Shown here: one piece after another, positions 15,058-23,173 of the stretch
How positions within the stretch are numbered: position 1 is the stretch's first letter
Layout of the letters: each line of letters opens with the position of its first letter
Assembly: GCA_964442385.1 (NCBI GenBank)
Contig: CAYTYZ010000012.1
Location: 1 to 41,090 of the forward strand
DNA from: CAYTYZ01 sp964442385
GTDB lineage: Bacteria > Patescibacteriota > Microgenomatia > UBA12405
DNA: 41,090 nucleotides
Reading direction: 5' to 3'
Program-made: the position numbers and the translations under genes
The notes under the pieces: model-generated
Database searches by the model: none
Seen by the model: only the letters and a program-made list of their open reading frames with translations
Told to the model about the DNA's origin: nothing

Positions 15058-15753
15058 TTATCTAAATCTGGGCTGAACCATAGATTGCAATCTATCCATA
15101 GTTTGTGATCTTGATACTTCTGGCAAGGCTTCTAAAGCAGTTCTCAGAATAGGTACCCAATCTATGGGATTAGAAACCTTCTCCCAATATTTAACTAAAG
15201 CACCCACATCTTCTAGATCCTTGGACCTGGGATCTCTACCAAAAGCATTGGATAATTTTTGAACCATTAATATTGCAGGATGCACTACCAGCACCTCCTT
15301 TCCACCTTTGGGTCGGGTTTGCACTTTGACTGCAGTTCTTCTTAAAAAATTTGGATCAAAAGACATGTCAGCCCAATATTTCCTTGGAGTCACATTATCA
15401 GTACCAAAAATATCCCATTTTTGTTTTTCCTCACCATCCATTATCACCAAATCCAAATCTTTATGACTTCTTTCAAATCCGGTAACCAGCTCCACAGCCA
15501 TACCTCCCGTAAGCAGGTATCGAGGGTTTCCATCTTTATCCAGCTGTGGTGCTCTGACTAATAATCTTTCCAGTTCTTTAACACCAGACCCAGTGACAAC
15601 AACATCAAAAAATGTTTCAAGTAAATTTTCCCCCAACTCGAGTCCAAAATCTAGTCCAATTCCTTCGTCAAATTCTATATGTCTGCGCCTTCTTCTAATC
15701 GGAGCTTCAAGGGGCTCTCGTTTCCAGTCCATCTCTCCTCCAAATTCCATCAT
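15058..15753 (-). CDS. Nucleotidyltransferase-fold protein
   Basis: The segment YLLTGGMAVELVTG (79-92) followed by RSHKDLDLVIMD (95-106) is the GG and DxD (Asp99, Asp101) signature of nucleotidyltransferase-fold proteins of the AbiEii/LinB-like kind. A helical C-terminal region (VHPAILMVQKLSNAFGRDPR) contains the Lys/Arg-rich helix typical of those proteins. The 231 residues start with an Arg-rich stretch (IRRRRRH). It may transfer a nucleotide to a small molecule, protein or tRNA; target unknown, and no AbiEi partner is adjacent. TATAAT (15761-15766, minus strand) is 7 bases before the ATG at 15753. An alternative ATG at 15732 has GGAGG 4 bases upstream. Confidence 0.7.
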   Translation of the reverse strand: MMEFGGEMDWKREPLEAPIRRRRRHIEFDEGIGLDFGLELGENLLETFFDVVVTGSGVKELERLLVRAPQLDKDGNPRYLLTGGMAVELVTGFERSHKDLDLVIMDGEEKQKWDIFGTDNVTPRKYWADMSFDPNFLRRTAVKVQTRPKGGKEVLVVHPAILMVQKLSNAFGRDPRSKDLEDVGALVKYWEKVSNPIDWVPILRTALEALPEVSRSQTMDRLQSMVQPRFR

Positions 15754-15760
15754 ATCCTAT

Positions 15761-15766
15761 ATTATA
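15761..15766 (-). promoter_or_regulatory. -10 box of the nucleotidyltransferase-fold gene
   Basis: TATAAT on the minus strand, 7 bases before the ATG at 15753. Confidence 0.45.
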
Positions 15767-15795
15767 GCATAAATGTCATAATTATGCAACTTGTA

Positions 15796-16590
15796 TCAAA
15801 AATTTCCCAGTGGTTGAAGGATAATTCTTGCAGAAGCCCTAGCCGTTTTGGATACACTTATCTGGGACTGTGTCTCTTGATTGCAGCCATACAGCCAGTA
15901 AGTTTTTCCTGTATCCATACCATCAAATGCCCCCACAAGATAATACCTTTCCGTCATACTAATATCATCACCATTTAAAACACCCTCCCTTTCAATCATT
16001 ATGTATTCTCCTTTACCATACACACCAATTTTTTGGGTAAAGCCATTTTGTTTTTCAGGAAAACCCAAAACTTTTCTAACTTCCCCTGCCTCACTTGCTT
16101 TCATTGGCAAGGTTATAAAATCAATACTTCTGGGACTTGCCAAACCCATATTACCAAATACTGCAAAACCATGAGGAAATGGTTCGCACAAACCCCATCT
16201 GGTAATCAGACATACATTTTTACCAAATACACCGTAATCCTCTTTTGCTCGATATTCTTTTACCATAAACGGTCTATTATCAGCCCAAATTTGCCCCTGA
16301 GTTTTTACTAATCCCAAAGATTCGTTATCAATACTACTCATTAGAAATTGAAAAATTCCAAGCTGTTCCCTGGTTGGATGAAGTGGTGCTAATTTACCAG
16401 TCATACCGTCTTTAAGAAAATCCAGGGCCTCACCAGTAAATGCTTCAGCCATATTGGAGCCTATTTTTCGCTCCTCTGGTGTAGTAATACTTTTATACCT
16501 TAACTCATCAATCGCATGCCTTGTACCAAATCTAGCTTTAAGATAAAGCAACTGTAACTTCGGATCACTAAACCTAAAATTTTCAAACAT
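15796..16590 (-). CDS. Hypothetical protein, 264 aa
   Basis: Unrecognised. It is a soluble protein: the first 90 residues are helical (LLYLKARFGTRHAIDELRYK), the rest beta-rich (GVFGKNVCLITRWGLC, TYWLYGCNQETQ). There is no signal peptide, membrane segment or clear catalytic motif. The start is supported by TATAAT at 16599-16604 (minus strand), 8 bases upstream. Confidence 0.65.
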   Translation of the reverse strand: MFENFRFSDPKLQLLYLKARFGTRHAIDELRYKSITTPEERKIGSNMAEAFTGEALDFLKDGMTGKLAPLHPTREQLGIFQFLMSSIDNESLGLVKTQGQIWADNRPFMVKEYRAKEDYGVFGKNVCLITRWGLCEPFPHGFAVFGNMGLASPRSIDFITLPMKASEAGEVRKVLGFPEKQNGFTQKIGVYGKGEYIMIEREGVLNGDDISMTERYYLVGAFDGMDTGKTYWLYGCNQETQSQISVSKTARASARIILQPLGNF

Positions 16591-16598
16591 ATAATTAT

Positions 16599-16604
16599 AT
16601 TATA
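16599..16604 (-). promoter_or_regulatory. -10 box of the 264-aa gene (leaderless)
   Basis: TATAAT on the minus strand, 8 bases before the ATG at 16590. Confidence 0.45.
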
Positions 16605-16633
16605 ACACATATACATAAATCTGTAAAAGACAA

Positions 16634-16680
16634 AAGAAAATCCCCCTCATGGGAAGGAGATTTCCTTCATAAAGGGGGAT
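16634..16680 (-). terminator. Intrinsic terminator of the GIN-domain gene
   Basis: On the minus strand ATCCCCC, inner GAAGGA-AATC-TCCTTC, GGGGGAT, then TTTCTTTT. It is directly after the stop at 16683. Confidence 0.85.
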
Positions 16681-16682
16681 GA

Positions 16683-17489
16683 TTACCACTCGCTAAAGCC
16701 GGAAGACTTACCAGCTTGCTGGGTATTGTCGTTCATGACCAAAATATTACCCATCCCAGATACCCTCTTGGTCAGTTTCATCGTTACTGTGTCAACATAA
16801 ATACTACCCATACCACTAACAGAAAGATTGGCCCGAGCCACCGTTCCATTAAACTGAATCTTTCCCATACCAGAGATAGAAGCGTCCAGTTCTCCTACCC
16901 GACCGCTATTGACAATTGCACTACCCTTGCCACTGATACTCACCGAAAGGGTTTTGCCCTCAAAGACTTGGCAAATAAAACTGCCATTACCAGACACACG
17001 CACATCAGCACTATTCAGAAAGTCGGCTTCAACGTTGGTTGTGCCACTCAATTTGGCTTCGAAATTACCACGCACGTTGCGCATGATAATTTTCTTTCCG
17101 AGAACCATGCCAATTTTAACTGATGTACCAATGGGCACGATCACCAACATTGTCATCGGACTTGAAGTATCAACCTCACGACCATCGATGTACAACACGC
17201 CGTTGATAGTGGCCATACCTCCAGAAACGAAGGAGGCCCGACCCCAGCCGTATTCCAGAGGAGCAGAAATCTTGAGTTCATTTCCGCTGGTTTCAGTTTT
17301 CACTTCAATGGCACGATTCCCACGTGCCACAACACGAATACCCGGTGCCCTTTCGACACCAACCACCGCGACATTTGCGCACATGGTGCTCAAAATCAAA
17401 GTATTTACGTCATGGAATGTTTGGTCAAAATCTACATCGGGAAATTCAAAGTTGACTTCAGGGTCATTAACACGAACGATTGCAGACAT
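16683..17489 (-). CDS. GIN-domain (DUF2807-like) beta-repeat protein
   Basis: The 268 residues have the pattern of the 'auto-transporter adhesin head GIN domain' (DUF2807). A beta-rich N-terminal part is followed from about residue 165 by repeated turns: VSGNGSFIC, ISGKGSAIV, ISGMGKIQF, VSGMGSIYV, VSGMGNILV, spaced about 19-22 residues, which implies a right-handed beta-helix. The family is usually extracytoplasmic, yet no signal peptide is visible here, so it may be cytoplasmic. The start is fixed by AAAGGAGG, 6 bases upstream. Its promoter is at 17546-17574 and a terminator follows. Confidence 0.75.
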   Translation of the reverse strand: MSAIVRVNDPEVNFEFPDVDFDQTFHDVNTLILSTMCANVAVVGVERAPGIRVVARGNRAIEVKTETSGNELKISAPLEYGWGRASFVSGGMATINGVLYIDGREVDTSSPMTMLVIVPIGTSVKIGMVLGKKIIMRNVRGNFEAKLSGTTNVEADFLNSADVRVSGNGSFICQVFEGKTLSVSISGKGSAIVNSGRVGELDASISGMGKIQFNGTVARANLSVSGMGSIYVDTVTMKLTKRVSGMGNILVMNDNTQQAGKSSGFSEW

Positions 17490-17545
17490 ATTTGGCCTCC
17501 TTTAGGCATTTTCATAGGGATGGTGTGTCAAAGAACAATCTGGCT

Positions 17546-17574
17546 ATATTACCGTACTTAGGTCTATATGTCAA
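17546..17574 (-). promoter_or_regulatory. Promoter of the GIN-domain gene
   Basis: On the minus strand TTGACA, 17 bases, TAATAT. The consensus -35 and ideal spacing predict strong expression; the leader would be about 50 bases. Confidence 0.65.
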
Positions 17575-17687
17575 TCTATAGGCCATAATATAATCCCATT
17601 TTGAATATATAAATGTCAAAATACCAAACTTGTAACCTTAGACGAAGATAACTACAACTTACCAACTGGATAACTTTCCAATTATCA

Positions 17688-17702
17688 ACTGTTTAAAACA
17701 GT
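17688..17702. promoter_or_regulatory. Short palindrome in the divergent spacer
   Basis: ACTGTTT, A, AAACAGT. It lies 33 bases upstream of the -35 box at 17736 and may be an operator. The rest of the 17490-17944 spacer holds two divergent promoters and the leader hairpin, no gene. Confidence 0.35.
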
Positions 17703-17735
17703 GTTGGTTTAAAAAAGTACATTAATCCTATAGTT

Positions 17736-17764
17736 TTGATTTTTTATATGTTTAATGCTACAAT
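17736..17764 (+). promoter_or_regulatory. Promoter of the 207-aa gene
   Basis: TTGATT, 17 bases, TACAAT. Transcription would start near 17771, giving a leader of about 174 bases. Confidence 0.55.
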
Positions 17765-17866
17765 CTTGGCACTAGATTAAATAATACAGGCTCATTTTGT
17801 AGCTGATTTTTGTTTTATTTAGGCTATTTTGCATTTTAAAAATTTGCGGATATTAACGATATTTTT

Positions 17867-17919
17867 ATTGGATTGCACCTTGGATACCAGCAAGTCTGGC
17901 GCCCAAACTGCAATCCAAT
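17867..17919 (+). promoter_or_regulatory. Nested RNA hairpin in the 17945 leader
   Basis: ATTGGATTGCA pairs perfectly with TGCAATCCAAT (11 bp). Inside, a 2x2 internal loop, TTGG/CCAA, a 3x3 internal loop and CCAG-CAAGT-CTGG continue the stem. The regular, symmetric internal loops look like an evolved RNA element. The Shine-Dalgarno AAGGAG begins about 13 bases after the stem. Confidence 0.65.
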
Positions 17920-17944
17920 CCAATAACCAAAAAGGAGAAAACTA

Positions 17945-18568
17945 ATGCAACTTTTAGACAAAGCCGTGCGATTCTATCATGCATCAACAAGGGAATCTTT
18001 TATCTATGGTAATGAGGTTGGCAACCCACTTTTTTATTGCCCCGAAGGCAAAACTTACCTGCAACTCTTTACCTTAGCATTTGAAGGAAACGAAGAGGTT
18101 CACACTCTTTGCTTTGAAGACCCTCATCACCACAGAAAGGGTACACTAAAGCGAACGCATTCAACCCTGCATTGGGGTCGTAAGATCTTTAGACAGATCG
18201 TTGGCGACGTACCCAGTCAGTTTGAATTCGTCCCCTTGCCAAATGTGCGAGAACCAAAATACCTTTTTCTGGTCTGGGATGGCCGTTGTCTTTACGTGAG
18301 TCAAGACAAGTACAATCCATCACCAAAGTCATTTAGATTCTTCCTGGGGCATCGAACTTTCATGAAAAGAGTTGAAATAAACTCTGTCGCTCGACCATCA
18401 GACAAAGGCACAGTTTATATTGATACTGATTGGGGTCAACTTTGCACTCCCGCCACTTTTAACCCCAAACTAGCCTCAACCTTTTGTGGCAGAAATATAT
18501 TCATACTTGACCCCAAGAACCACGAAATCAAAGAGAACGGTGACATTGTCACCATTGGTCCCGAATAG
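17945..18568 (+). CDS. Hypothetical protein, 207 aa
   Basis: Unrecognised. It is rich in aromatic and His residues (FEDPHHHRKGTLKRTHSTLH, FLVWDGRCLYVSQDKY) and appears beta-rich and soluble, without a signal peptide. AAGGAG lies 7 bases before the ATG. Its own promoter (17736-17764), long structured leader and perfect terminator (18588-18630) make it a self-contained transcription unit. It belongs to the Shine-Dalgarno-led class. Confidence 0.7.
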   Translation: MQLLDKAVRFYHASTRESFIYGNEVGNPLFYCPEGKTYLQLFTLAFEGNEEVHTLCFEDPHHHRKGTLKRTHSTLHWGRKIFRQIVGDVPSQFEFVPLPNVREPKYLFLVWDGRCLYVSQDKYNPSPKSFRFFLGHRTFMKRVEINSVARPSDKGTVYIDTDWGQLCTPATFNPKLASTFCGRNIFILDPKNHEIKENGDIVTIGPE

Positions 18569-18587
18569 TATCCGCAACTAGGGTGCA

Positions 18588-18630
18588 AAACCGGCTTGGG
18601 TAAACCCTGTTTACTCTTGCCGGTTTTTTT
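18588..18630 (+). terminator. Intrinsic terminator of the 207-aa gene
   Basis: AACCGGC, inner GTAAA-CCCTG-TTTAC, GCCGGTT, in a run of T to 18630. Confidence 0.92.
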
Positions 18631-18677
18631 GTTGATTATGTTTACCAAAGCATTGTCCTGGCTGTCCTAACATGTCA

Positions 18678-18734
18678 TTGACAGATGTAAGGTTTAATTA
18701 CTATAATCCTTACATTAGATATTACGATGTAAGG
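18678..18734 (+). promoter_or_regulatory. fic promoter with three ATGTAAGG operator copies
   Basis: TTGACA (18678-18683), 18 bases, TATAAT (18702-18707). ATGTAAGG lies in the spacer (18685-18692), inverted as CCTTACAT directly after the -10 (18708-18715), and again direct at 18727-18734, ending 2 bases before the ATG. Binding would cover the whole promoter. Confidence 0.7.
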
Positions 18735-18736
18735 TT

Positions 18737-19876
18737 ATGATAATAGGCAAGCTCGTATCTCAACCAACTGGATACAAGGCTTTTATACCAAACAAGTTTC
18801 CGCCAACAGATCCAATTGTCTTTAATTCAAAGACACAGCAACTTCACGCCAAGGCGGTATTAATGCTCGGAAAGCTCGATGGAATCACACAATTACTGCC
18901 TGATCTTGATTTCTTCATTTTCATGTACATTGCCAAGGAAGCTACAAAATCAAGTGAAATTGAAGGAACTAGAGCTACGATGGTCGATGTTCTAAAACGC
19001 GAAGTCAACTTTGAAAGTAAATACCCCCAAGATGTAGACAGAATCTTGCACTATATAAAGTCCATGGAATATGGACTGAAAAGAGTCGAGACACTACCCC
19101 TTTCCTTGCGTTTCATAAAAGAAATTCACAAAGAACTTTTAGAGGGAACCATAGATGCTCCTGGAAAAACTCCAGGTGAATTTCGAAAGTCTCAAAACTG
19201 GATTGGCGGAGGATCACCAAATACTGCTAATTTTGTACCTCCTCCAGTCAGTGAATTACCTCGATGCTTAAATGACTTTGAAGAATTTCTATATATGGAA
19301 AATGATTACCCCCCATTAATTAAAGCGGCCTTAGCTCATGCTCAATTTGAGACAATTCATCCATTTTTAGATGGTAATGGTAGAACTGGCCGATTATTGA
19401 CCACCTTTTATCTTTGCAAACTAGGTATTCTGGAACGACCTGTATTGTATCTATCTGAGTATTTTATGAATAATCAAAAGGCATATTACGAATCTTTACA
19501 GGCATACCATAAAGAAGAATCAGAAGTATCAATTTGGCTTGATTTTTTTCTGGATGGGGTAGCCATTATTGCTTCCCAAGCTATCGAAATATCAAAAAAG
19601 GTATATTCTCTACAAATAACTGATTTATCCAAAATCCAATCCTTTGGTCGTCGAGCTAAAACTGGCACTATTGTATTGGAAAATCTATACAAACAGCCTA
19701 TCGTATCTGTTCGAAAAATTGAACAATGGACAGGCCTTTCCAGACCACAAGCCAATGATTTAGTTAAAAAATTTGTTCAGGTAGGAATATTGCAACAAAA
19801 AGATAAAAGAGTCGAATATGGCCGAGAATTTTGGTATAAAAATTATTTGGAGTTATTTTTAAATAAACATATATAA
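18737..19876 (+). CDS. Fic family protein (probable AMP transferase)
   Basis: Fic enzymes transfer AMP (or another NMP) to a hydroxyl of a target protein. The catalytic motif HPFLDGNGRTGR is at 208-219 with His208. The N-terminal inhibitory helix motif SSEIEG (72-77) marks a self-inhibited class II Fic. An N-terminal Fic_N-type region precedes it. The C-terminal 90 residues (about 290-379) look like a winged helix (VSVRKIEQWTGLSRPQANDL), common in bacterial Fic proteins. The 379 residues are full length. The promoter carries repeated octamers, so the protein may bind its own operator. The start is 2 bases after the third octamer. Confidence 0.92.
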   Translation: MIIGKLVSQPTGYKAFIPNKFPPTDPIVFNSKTQQLHAKAVLMLGKLDGITQLLPDLDFFIFMYIAKEATKSSEIEGTRATMVDVLKREVNFESKYPQDVDRILHYIKSMEYGLKRVETLPLSLRFIKEIHKELLEGTIDAPGKTPGEFRKSQNWIGGGSPNTANFVPPPVSELPRCLNDFEEFLYMENDYPPLIKAALAHAQFETIHPFLDGNGRTGRLLTTFYLCKLGILERPVLYLSEYFMNNQKAYYESLQAYHKEESEVSIWLDFFLDGVAIIASQAIEISKKVYSLQITDLSKIQSFGRRAKTGTIVLENLYKQPIVSVRKIEQWTGLSRPQANDLVKKFVQVGILQQKDKRVEYGREFWYKNYLELFLNKHI

Positions 19877-19889
19877 ATAATTTTCATAA

Positions 19890-20297
19890 CTAATTTAAGT
19901 GCGAAAAAATTGAGTTTTTGAAACTCAACATTATTTCTGCTAGCCATATACACAAAAAATACACCACTAGGCTTATTACAGTAAATTCCACATACATTTT
20001 TTTCCCACTTAAAATAAAAAGCATTGCCACAAAACCTAACATATTACAAATAAAAAACTTAATATTATTAATTATAAAATCCAGAATTTTTATCTGTCGG
20101 CTTGATAGTAGAGTAAAAATTATGGATTGCACAAAAGGTAGGCCAAATATCCAGTAATACAAAAAATATTCCAATGACTTTAAAAGTTGTTTTTCATTAT
20201 CAATCATCCAACTTAAATTACTGTTTTCCCAAATTACTATCAAAACCAAAAATAAATATGGCCAAAGTAATGAGAAGAATTGTAATTTTATACCCAC
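19890..20297 (-). CDS. Hypothetical membrane protein, 135 aa
   Basis: Unrecognised. Four hydrophobic helices (about 8-24, 43-65, 78-97, 104-126) with short Lys-rich loops. The start at 20297 would be GTG without a Shine-Dalgarno and is uncertain. It is convergent with fic (13-base gap). Confidence 0.5.
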   Translation of the reverse strand: MGIKLQFFSLLWPYLFLVLIVIWENSNLSWMIDNEKQLLKSLEYFLYYWIFGLPFVQSIIFTLLSSRQIKILDFIINNIKFFICNMLGFVAMLFILSGKKMYVEFTVISLVVYFLCIWLAEIMLSFKNSIFSHLN

Positions 20298-20420
20298 AGA
20301 CTGGCCTTTTTATTCACAGATAACTAGCTTGAATACCAGCCACAATATAAATACACTTAAGTTTTAGAACCATATCGTTGGTGTTATTAAGTAACGAAAT
20401 TTTGTAAAATAGAAGTCAGG

Positions 20421-21194
20421 ATGTATAAACAATTAAAAGTCGAAGATTTTCGGAAAATTTTAAAACTACCAGATGATTATGTTGTAGATGGCGTCTTGAT
20501 CCAAGGAGTAATGCGTAAAAAGAAACATAAACAAGAATTAAAAGATACTATAACAAAACTTGGATTTAAAACTAATTACAGCATAATTCAAGAAAGTGGA
20601 TTTTACGAAAACATTACAGTATTGGATATTAACGGAAAAAGAATATGGTTTGATTCTTCATATGGCGGAGCTTATCTATGTGAAGTGCTACACGTAGCTA
20701 GTCTACTTGGATCAAAAAAGAATATTCTTGTCGGGTCTTGTGGTGGGTTAACACCGTCTGGGATGGCTGGCGATATTGTAATTCCCGCTTCTAGTTATGG
20801 TAACGAAAGCAGTACTAGAATGTATCAGCCAGAAAATGAAGAATTTACATATTTTTCCGATAAAACACTAAACGAAAGTATCAAGATTAAAATTAATCCA
20901 AAATTTAAACTCATTGAAGGAAAGTTAATGACGTGCCAAGGGGCAATGCAGGAAAGCTGGGATGATATTGTAAGGTGGTCTAATGAAGGTTACGTGGGCG
21001 TGGAAATGGAAAGTTCGACAATGTTCGCCGTTTCTAATCACTTTAAGATTCCTAGTTCAGCAATTCTTTTTATTGCGGACAACATCATTAAAAAAGAAAC
21101 ACTTTTTGACGAGGATTTCGAAAAAATTAAGGAAAAACTTAGAGAATCAAAATTTGAAACCTTCAAAGTCGCTTTTGAAGAACTATTGTCTTAA
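20421..21194 (+). CDS. Nucleoside phosphorylase-like protein
   Basis: The 257 residues match the purine/uridine phosphorylase (PNP_UDP_1) superfamily: NILVGSCGGLTPSGMAGDIV (phosphate and ribose site region), and EGYVGVEMESSTMFAVSNHF containing the conserved Glu-Met-Glu ribose-binding motif. It would split nucleosides into base and ribose-1-phosphate, useful to an organism that salvages nucleotides. The -10-like TAAAAT is 10 bases upstream. A second copy of its last about 48 codons lies at 26779-26925. Confidence 0.82.
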   Translation: MYKQLKVEDFRKILKLPDDYVVDGVLIQGVMRKKKHKQELKDTITKLGFKTNYSIIQESGFYENITVLDINGKRIWFDSSYGGAYLCEVLHVASLLGSKKNILVGSCGGLTPSGMAGDIVIPASSYGNESSTRMYQPENEEFTYFSDKTLNESIKIKINPKFKLIEGKLMTCQGAMQESWDDIVRWSNEGYVGVEMESSTMFAVSNHFKIPSSAILFIADNIIKKETLFDEDFEKIKEKLRESKFETFKVAFEELLS

Positions 21195-21197
21195 TAT

Positions 21198-21250
21198 TAC
21201 TTTGGCCCCAGAGGGATTCAAACTGCGATCATTTAAATGAATGCCGAGAG
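21198..21250 (-). pseudogene. Degenerate 3' half of a tRNA
   Basis: On the minus strand TTTGAATCCCTCTGGGGCCA looks like a tRNA T-loop, T-stem 3' strand, acceptor 3' strand and discriminator. The 5' strand of the T-stem (GCAGT) no longer pairs, and no D-arm or 5' acceptor is found. It is probably a tRNA remnant, possibly an old integration site. Confidence 0.35.
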
Positions 21251-21260
21251 TTACAAGCGT

Positions 21261-21266
21261 TATAAT
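21261..21266 (+). promoter_or_regulatory. -10 box of the SDR gene (leaderless)
   Basis: TATAAT, 5 bases before the ATG at 21272. Confidence 0.55.
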
Positions 21267-21271
21267 AGCTT

Positions 21272-22009
21272 ATGAGATTTCAAGACAAAGTAGTTTTAGT
21301 TACCGGATCCAGCAGGGGAGTAGGCCGGGCCACCGCCCTAGCTTTTGCTAAAGAAGGTGCAAGCGTAGTAGTCAATTACAATAATAGTAAGGACAAGGCT
21401 GCTACTTTAGTCCAAGAAATAGTAAGTCTTGGTTGCAAGGTCATTTCTATTCAATGTGACGTTTCCCAAGAAGATCAAGTTCAAAAAATGATTGCCAAAA
21501 TTATCCAAGACTTTGGCAAACTAGATATTTTAGTAAACAATGCCGCCATAGTTTTTGACGTACCGATGTTTGATAAAACGGTCCTAGAGTGGCAACAAAC
21601 TATGGCCACTAATCTAATCGGTGCCTTTTTGTGTTCCAAATACGCTGCCCCCCATCTGGTAAAATCCCACGGTAACATTGTCAATGTTTGTTCCACCAGT
21701 GGCTCAACTAGTTTTTCTCCCGATTCTGCTGACTACGATTCTTCCAAAGTTGCCCTTGTTTCCTTAACCAAAAATCTCGCCAAAAAACTTGCCCCAACTG
21801 TGCGTGTTAATGGTGTTTCACCTGGTTGGATTGATACCGAAATGAACAAAGACTTACCCAAGGAATATATACAATCCGAAATGGATAAAACTTTAATTGG
21901 TAGAATGGCCAAGCCAGAAGAAATCGCCAATTCTATCCTATTTCTAGCTTCTGCAAATGCCAGTTATCTCACCAGCTCCATTCTCGTTATCGATGGTGGT
22001 AGCAAATAA
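21272..22009 (+). CDS. Short-chain dehydrogenase/reductase, FabG-like
   Basis: An NAD(P)-dependent oxidoreductase of 245 residues, normal for classical SDRs. The cofactor motif TGSSRGVGRA is at 11-20, NNAA at 89-92, Asn114, a Ser near 141-143 (STSG) and the catalytic Tyr155/Lys159 in YDSSK. The tail LTSSILVIDGGSK is typical of FabG-type enzymes. The sequence most resembles 3-oxoacyl-ACP reductases, but SDR substrates cannot be told from sequence. The start follows TATAAT by 5 bases. Confidence 0.92.
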   Translation: MRFQDKVVLVTGSSRGVGRATALAFAKEGASVVVNYNNSKDKAATLVQEIVSLGCKVISIQCDVSQEDQVQKMIAKIIQDFGKLDILVNNAAIVFDVPMFDKTVLEWQQTMATNLIGAFLCSKYAAPHLVKSHGNIVNVCSTSGSTSFSPDSADYDSSKVALVSLTKNLAKKLAPTVRVNGVSPGWIDTEMNKDLPKEYIQSEMDKTLIGRMAKPEEIANSILFLASANASYLTSSILVIDGGSK

Positions 22010-22123
22010 GTGTGACGCTACGTGAATTGACCTCGGTTGGCAGGATAATAAACTAAACAAAAACGGTTAAAACAGGTATCAATTGTGGTACTTAAATTTC
22101 CAACAGACAATGATGTTAAGTAA

Positions 22124-22897
22124 TTACTCTACTAATCCAATAGCTTGCAAATACTTAACCTCTGTTTTACCAATTTCTATAATCTGATTATCCGACAAAC
22201 CCAAGGTTTGATTATTCTTTATGAAGTTAAAAGGGTTAACTTTGTCAGTAGTATTTGATGATTCTTTTGACTTGTCAGCTAATCCAATTTTCTTATAGTA
22301 TTCATATTCAAGATTAAGCACATGATTTATTTGCGCTAGCGTATACCCGCTTTCTTTTAGGTGTTTATAAACATAACATTTCGCATCTTCAGGAATATAC
22401 ACATTGTCCTTACTAAGACTTCGTTCACTAAATGTAGAACTACAGTAATAATTTAAAGAACCAAGATAGTTGGTCTTCATATAGAAATAATTCGACGCTA
22501 GTGACATAGTCAAGGCAAATATAAGAGAAACAATTAGTGATAACAAACTTTTTCCAAACAATACAAGCGAAGAGGATGTCTTATAGCCTAGTTTCAGAAA
22601 TTCTTCAATTTTGCTACCCTGATGCATTTTAATAACCATATCCGCCAGAACTATGGGAAGCAAATAAAAAATGGGTATTAAAGTGCGTTTAACAGATTCA
22701 GGAAGCAAAATGGATCCAAAAATTACTAAAACAAACCACAACAGACTGTACTGTATTGATTTCTTTGCAGATTCAATTTGTCCGAATGTTTTGAAATTTT
22801 GACTTAATAAATATCCAGCAATTAATGGACCTCCACTAAAAGTAGCAATATCATTTGGATTTTTTGTATAAATTTGACTAGTTTGCATATTGTCCAC
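22124..22897 (-). CDS. Hypothetical membrane protein, 257 aa
   Basis: The N-terminal segment ATFSGGPLIAGYLLSQNFKT resembles a widespread family of uncharacterised bacterial membrane proteins, judged from memory. Four likely membrane helices lie between 25 and 140. The C-terminal 110 residues are soluble and helical. GTG start at 22897, or the ATG three codons later. A TATTAA box lies 5 bases before the GTG. The preceding spacer 22010-22123 shows nothing. Confidence 0.6.
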   Translation of the reverse strand: MDNMQTSQIYTKNPNDIATFSGGPLIAGYLLSQNFKTFGQIESAKKSIQYSLLWFVLVIFGSILLPESVKRTLIPIFYLLPIVLADMVIKMHQGSKIEEFLKLGYKTSSSLVLFGKSLLSLIVSLIFALTMSLASNYFYMKTNYLGSLNYYCSSTFSERSLSKDNVYIPEDAKCYVYKHLKESGYTLAQINHVLNLEYEYYKKIGLADKSKESSNTTDKVNPFNFIKNNQTLGLSDNQIIEIGKTEVKYLQAIGLVE

Positions 22898-22966
22898 AAA
22901 AATTAATAGTTAACATATATATAAAATAAATTTAACACACATAAATAAGAATACAGAATCTCTAGT

Positions 22967-23047
22967 GACCCCTCTATTCCACGGATGAAATACCTAATTG
23001 ATAGTATTCTAAACCTACCAATGTTTAAAAGAACTAGATTTTACTAA
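22967..23047 (+). pseudogene. Decayed fragment of gene X (left copy)
   Basis: The frame reads DPSIPRMKYLIDSILN and then leaves homology and stops. It matches the fragments at 26717 and 26937 (EPSVPRVEHLFNSVIKT) at protein level and in DNA (CCTCT-TTCCACGG). It is a remnant without start. The remaining spacer 22898-23295 contains this, the SGNH remnant, and an 18-codon open frame not called. Confidence 0.5.
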
Positions 23048-23173
23048 TTATATGGGCAAAATCGTTGTTATTAAGATTGATGAGGTGATAGACTACACCT
23101 CAGGATAATTTTTTTTATGATATTTTTCAGTAAAATCTAACGCTGATTTAGTTCCATCCAATACATTTTGATT

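Noticed and set aside
14567..16680. Similar CCCC/GGGG hairpins as a dispersed repeat family
   Set aside because: Both lie directly after stop codons and run into T tracts, so they are ordinary intrinsic terminators.
23052..23108. 18-codon open frame MGKIVVIKIDEVIDYTSG
   Set aside because: Too short, no Shine-Dalgarno, and no clear -10 spacing or partner; it lies among gene remnants.
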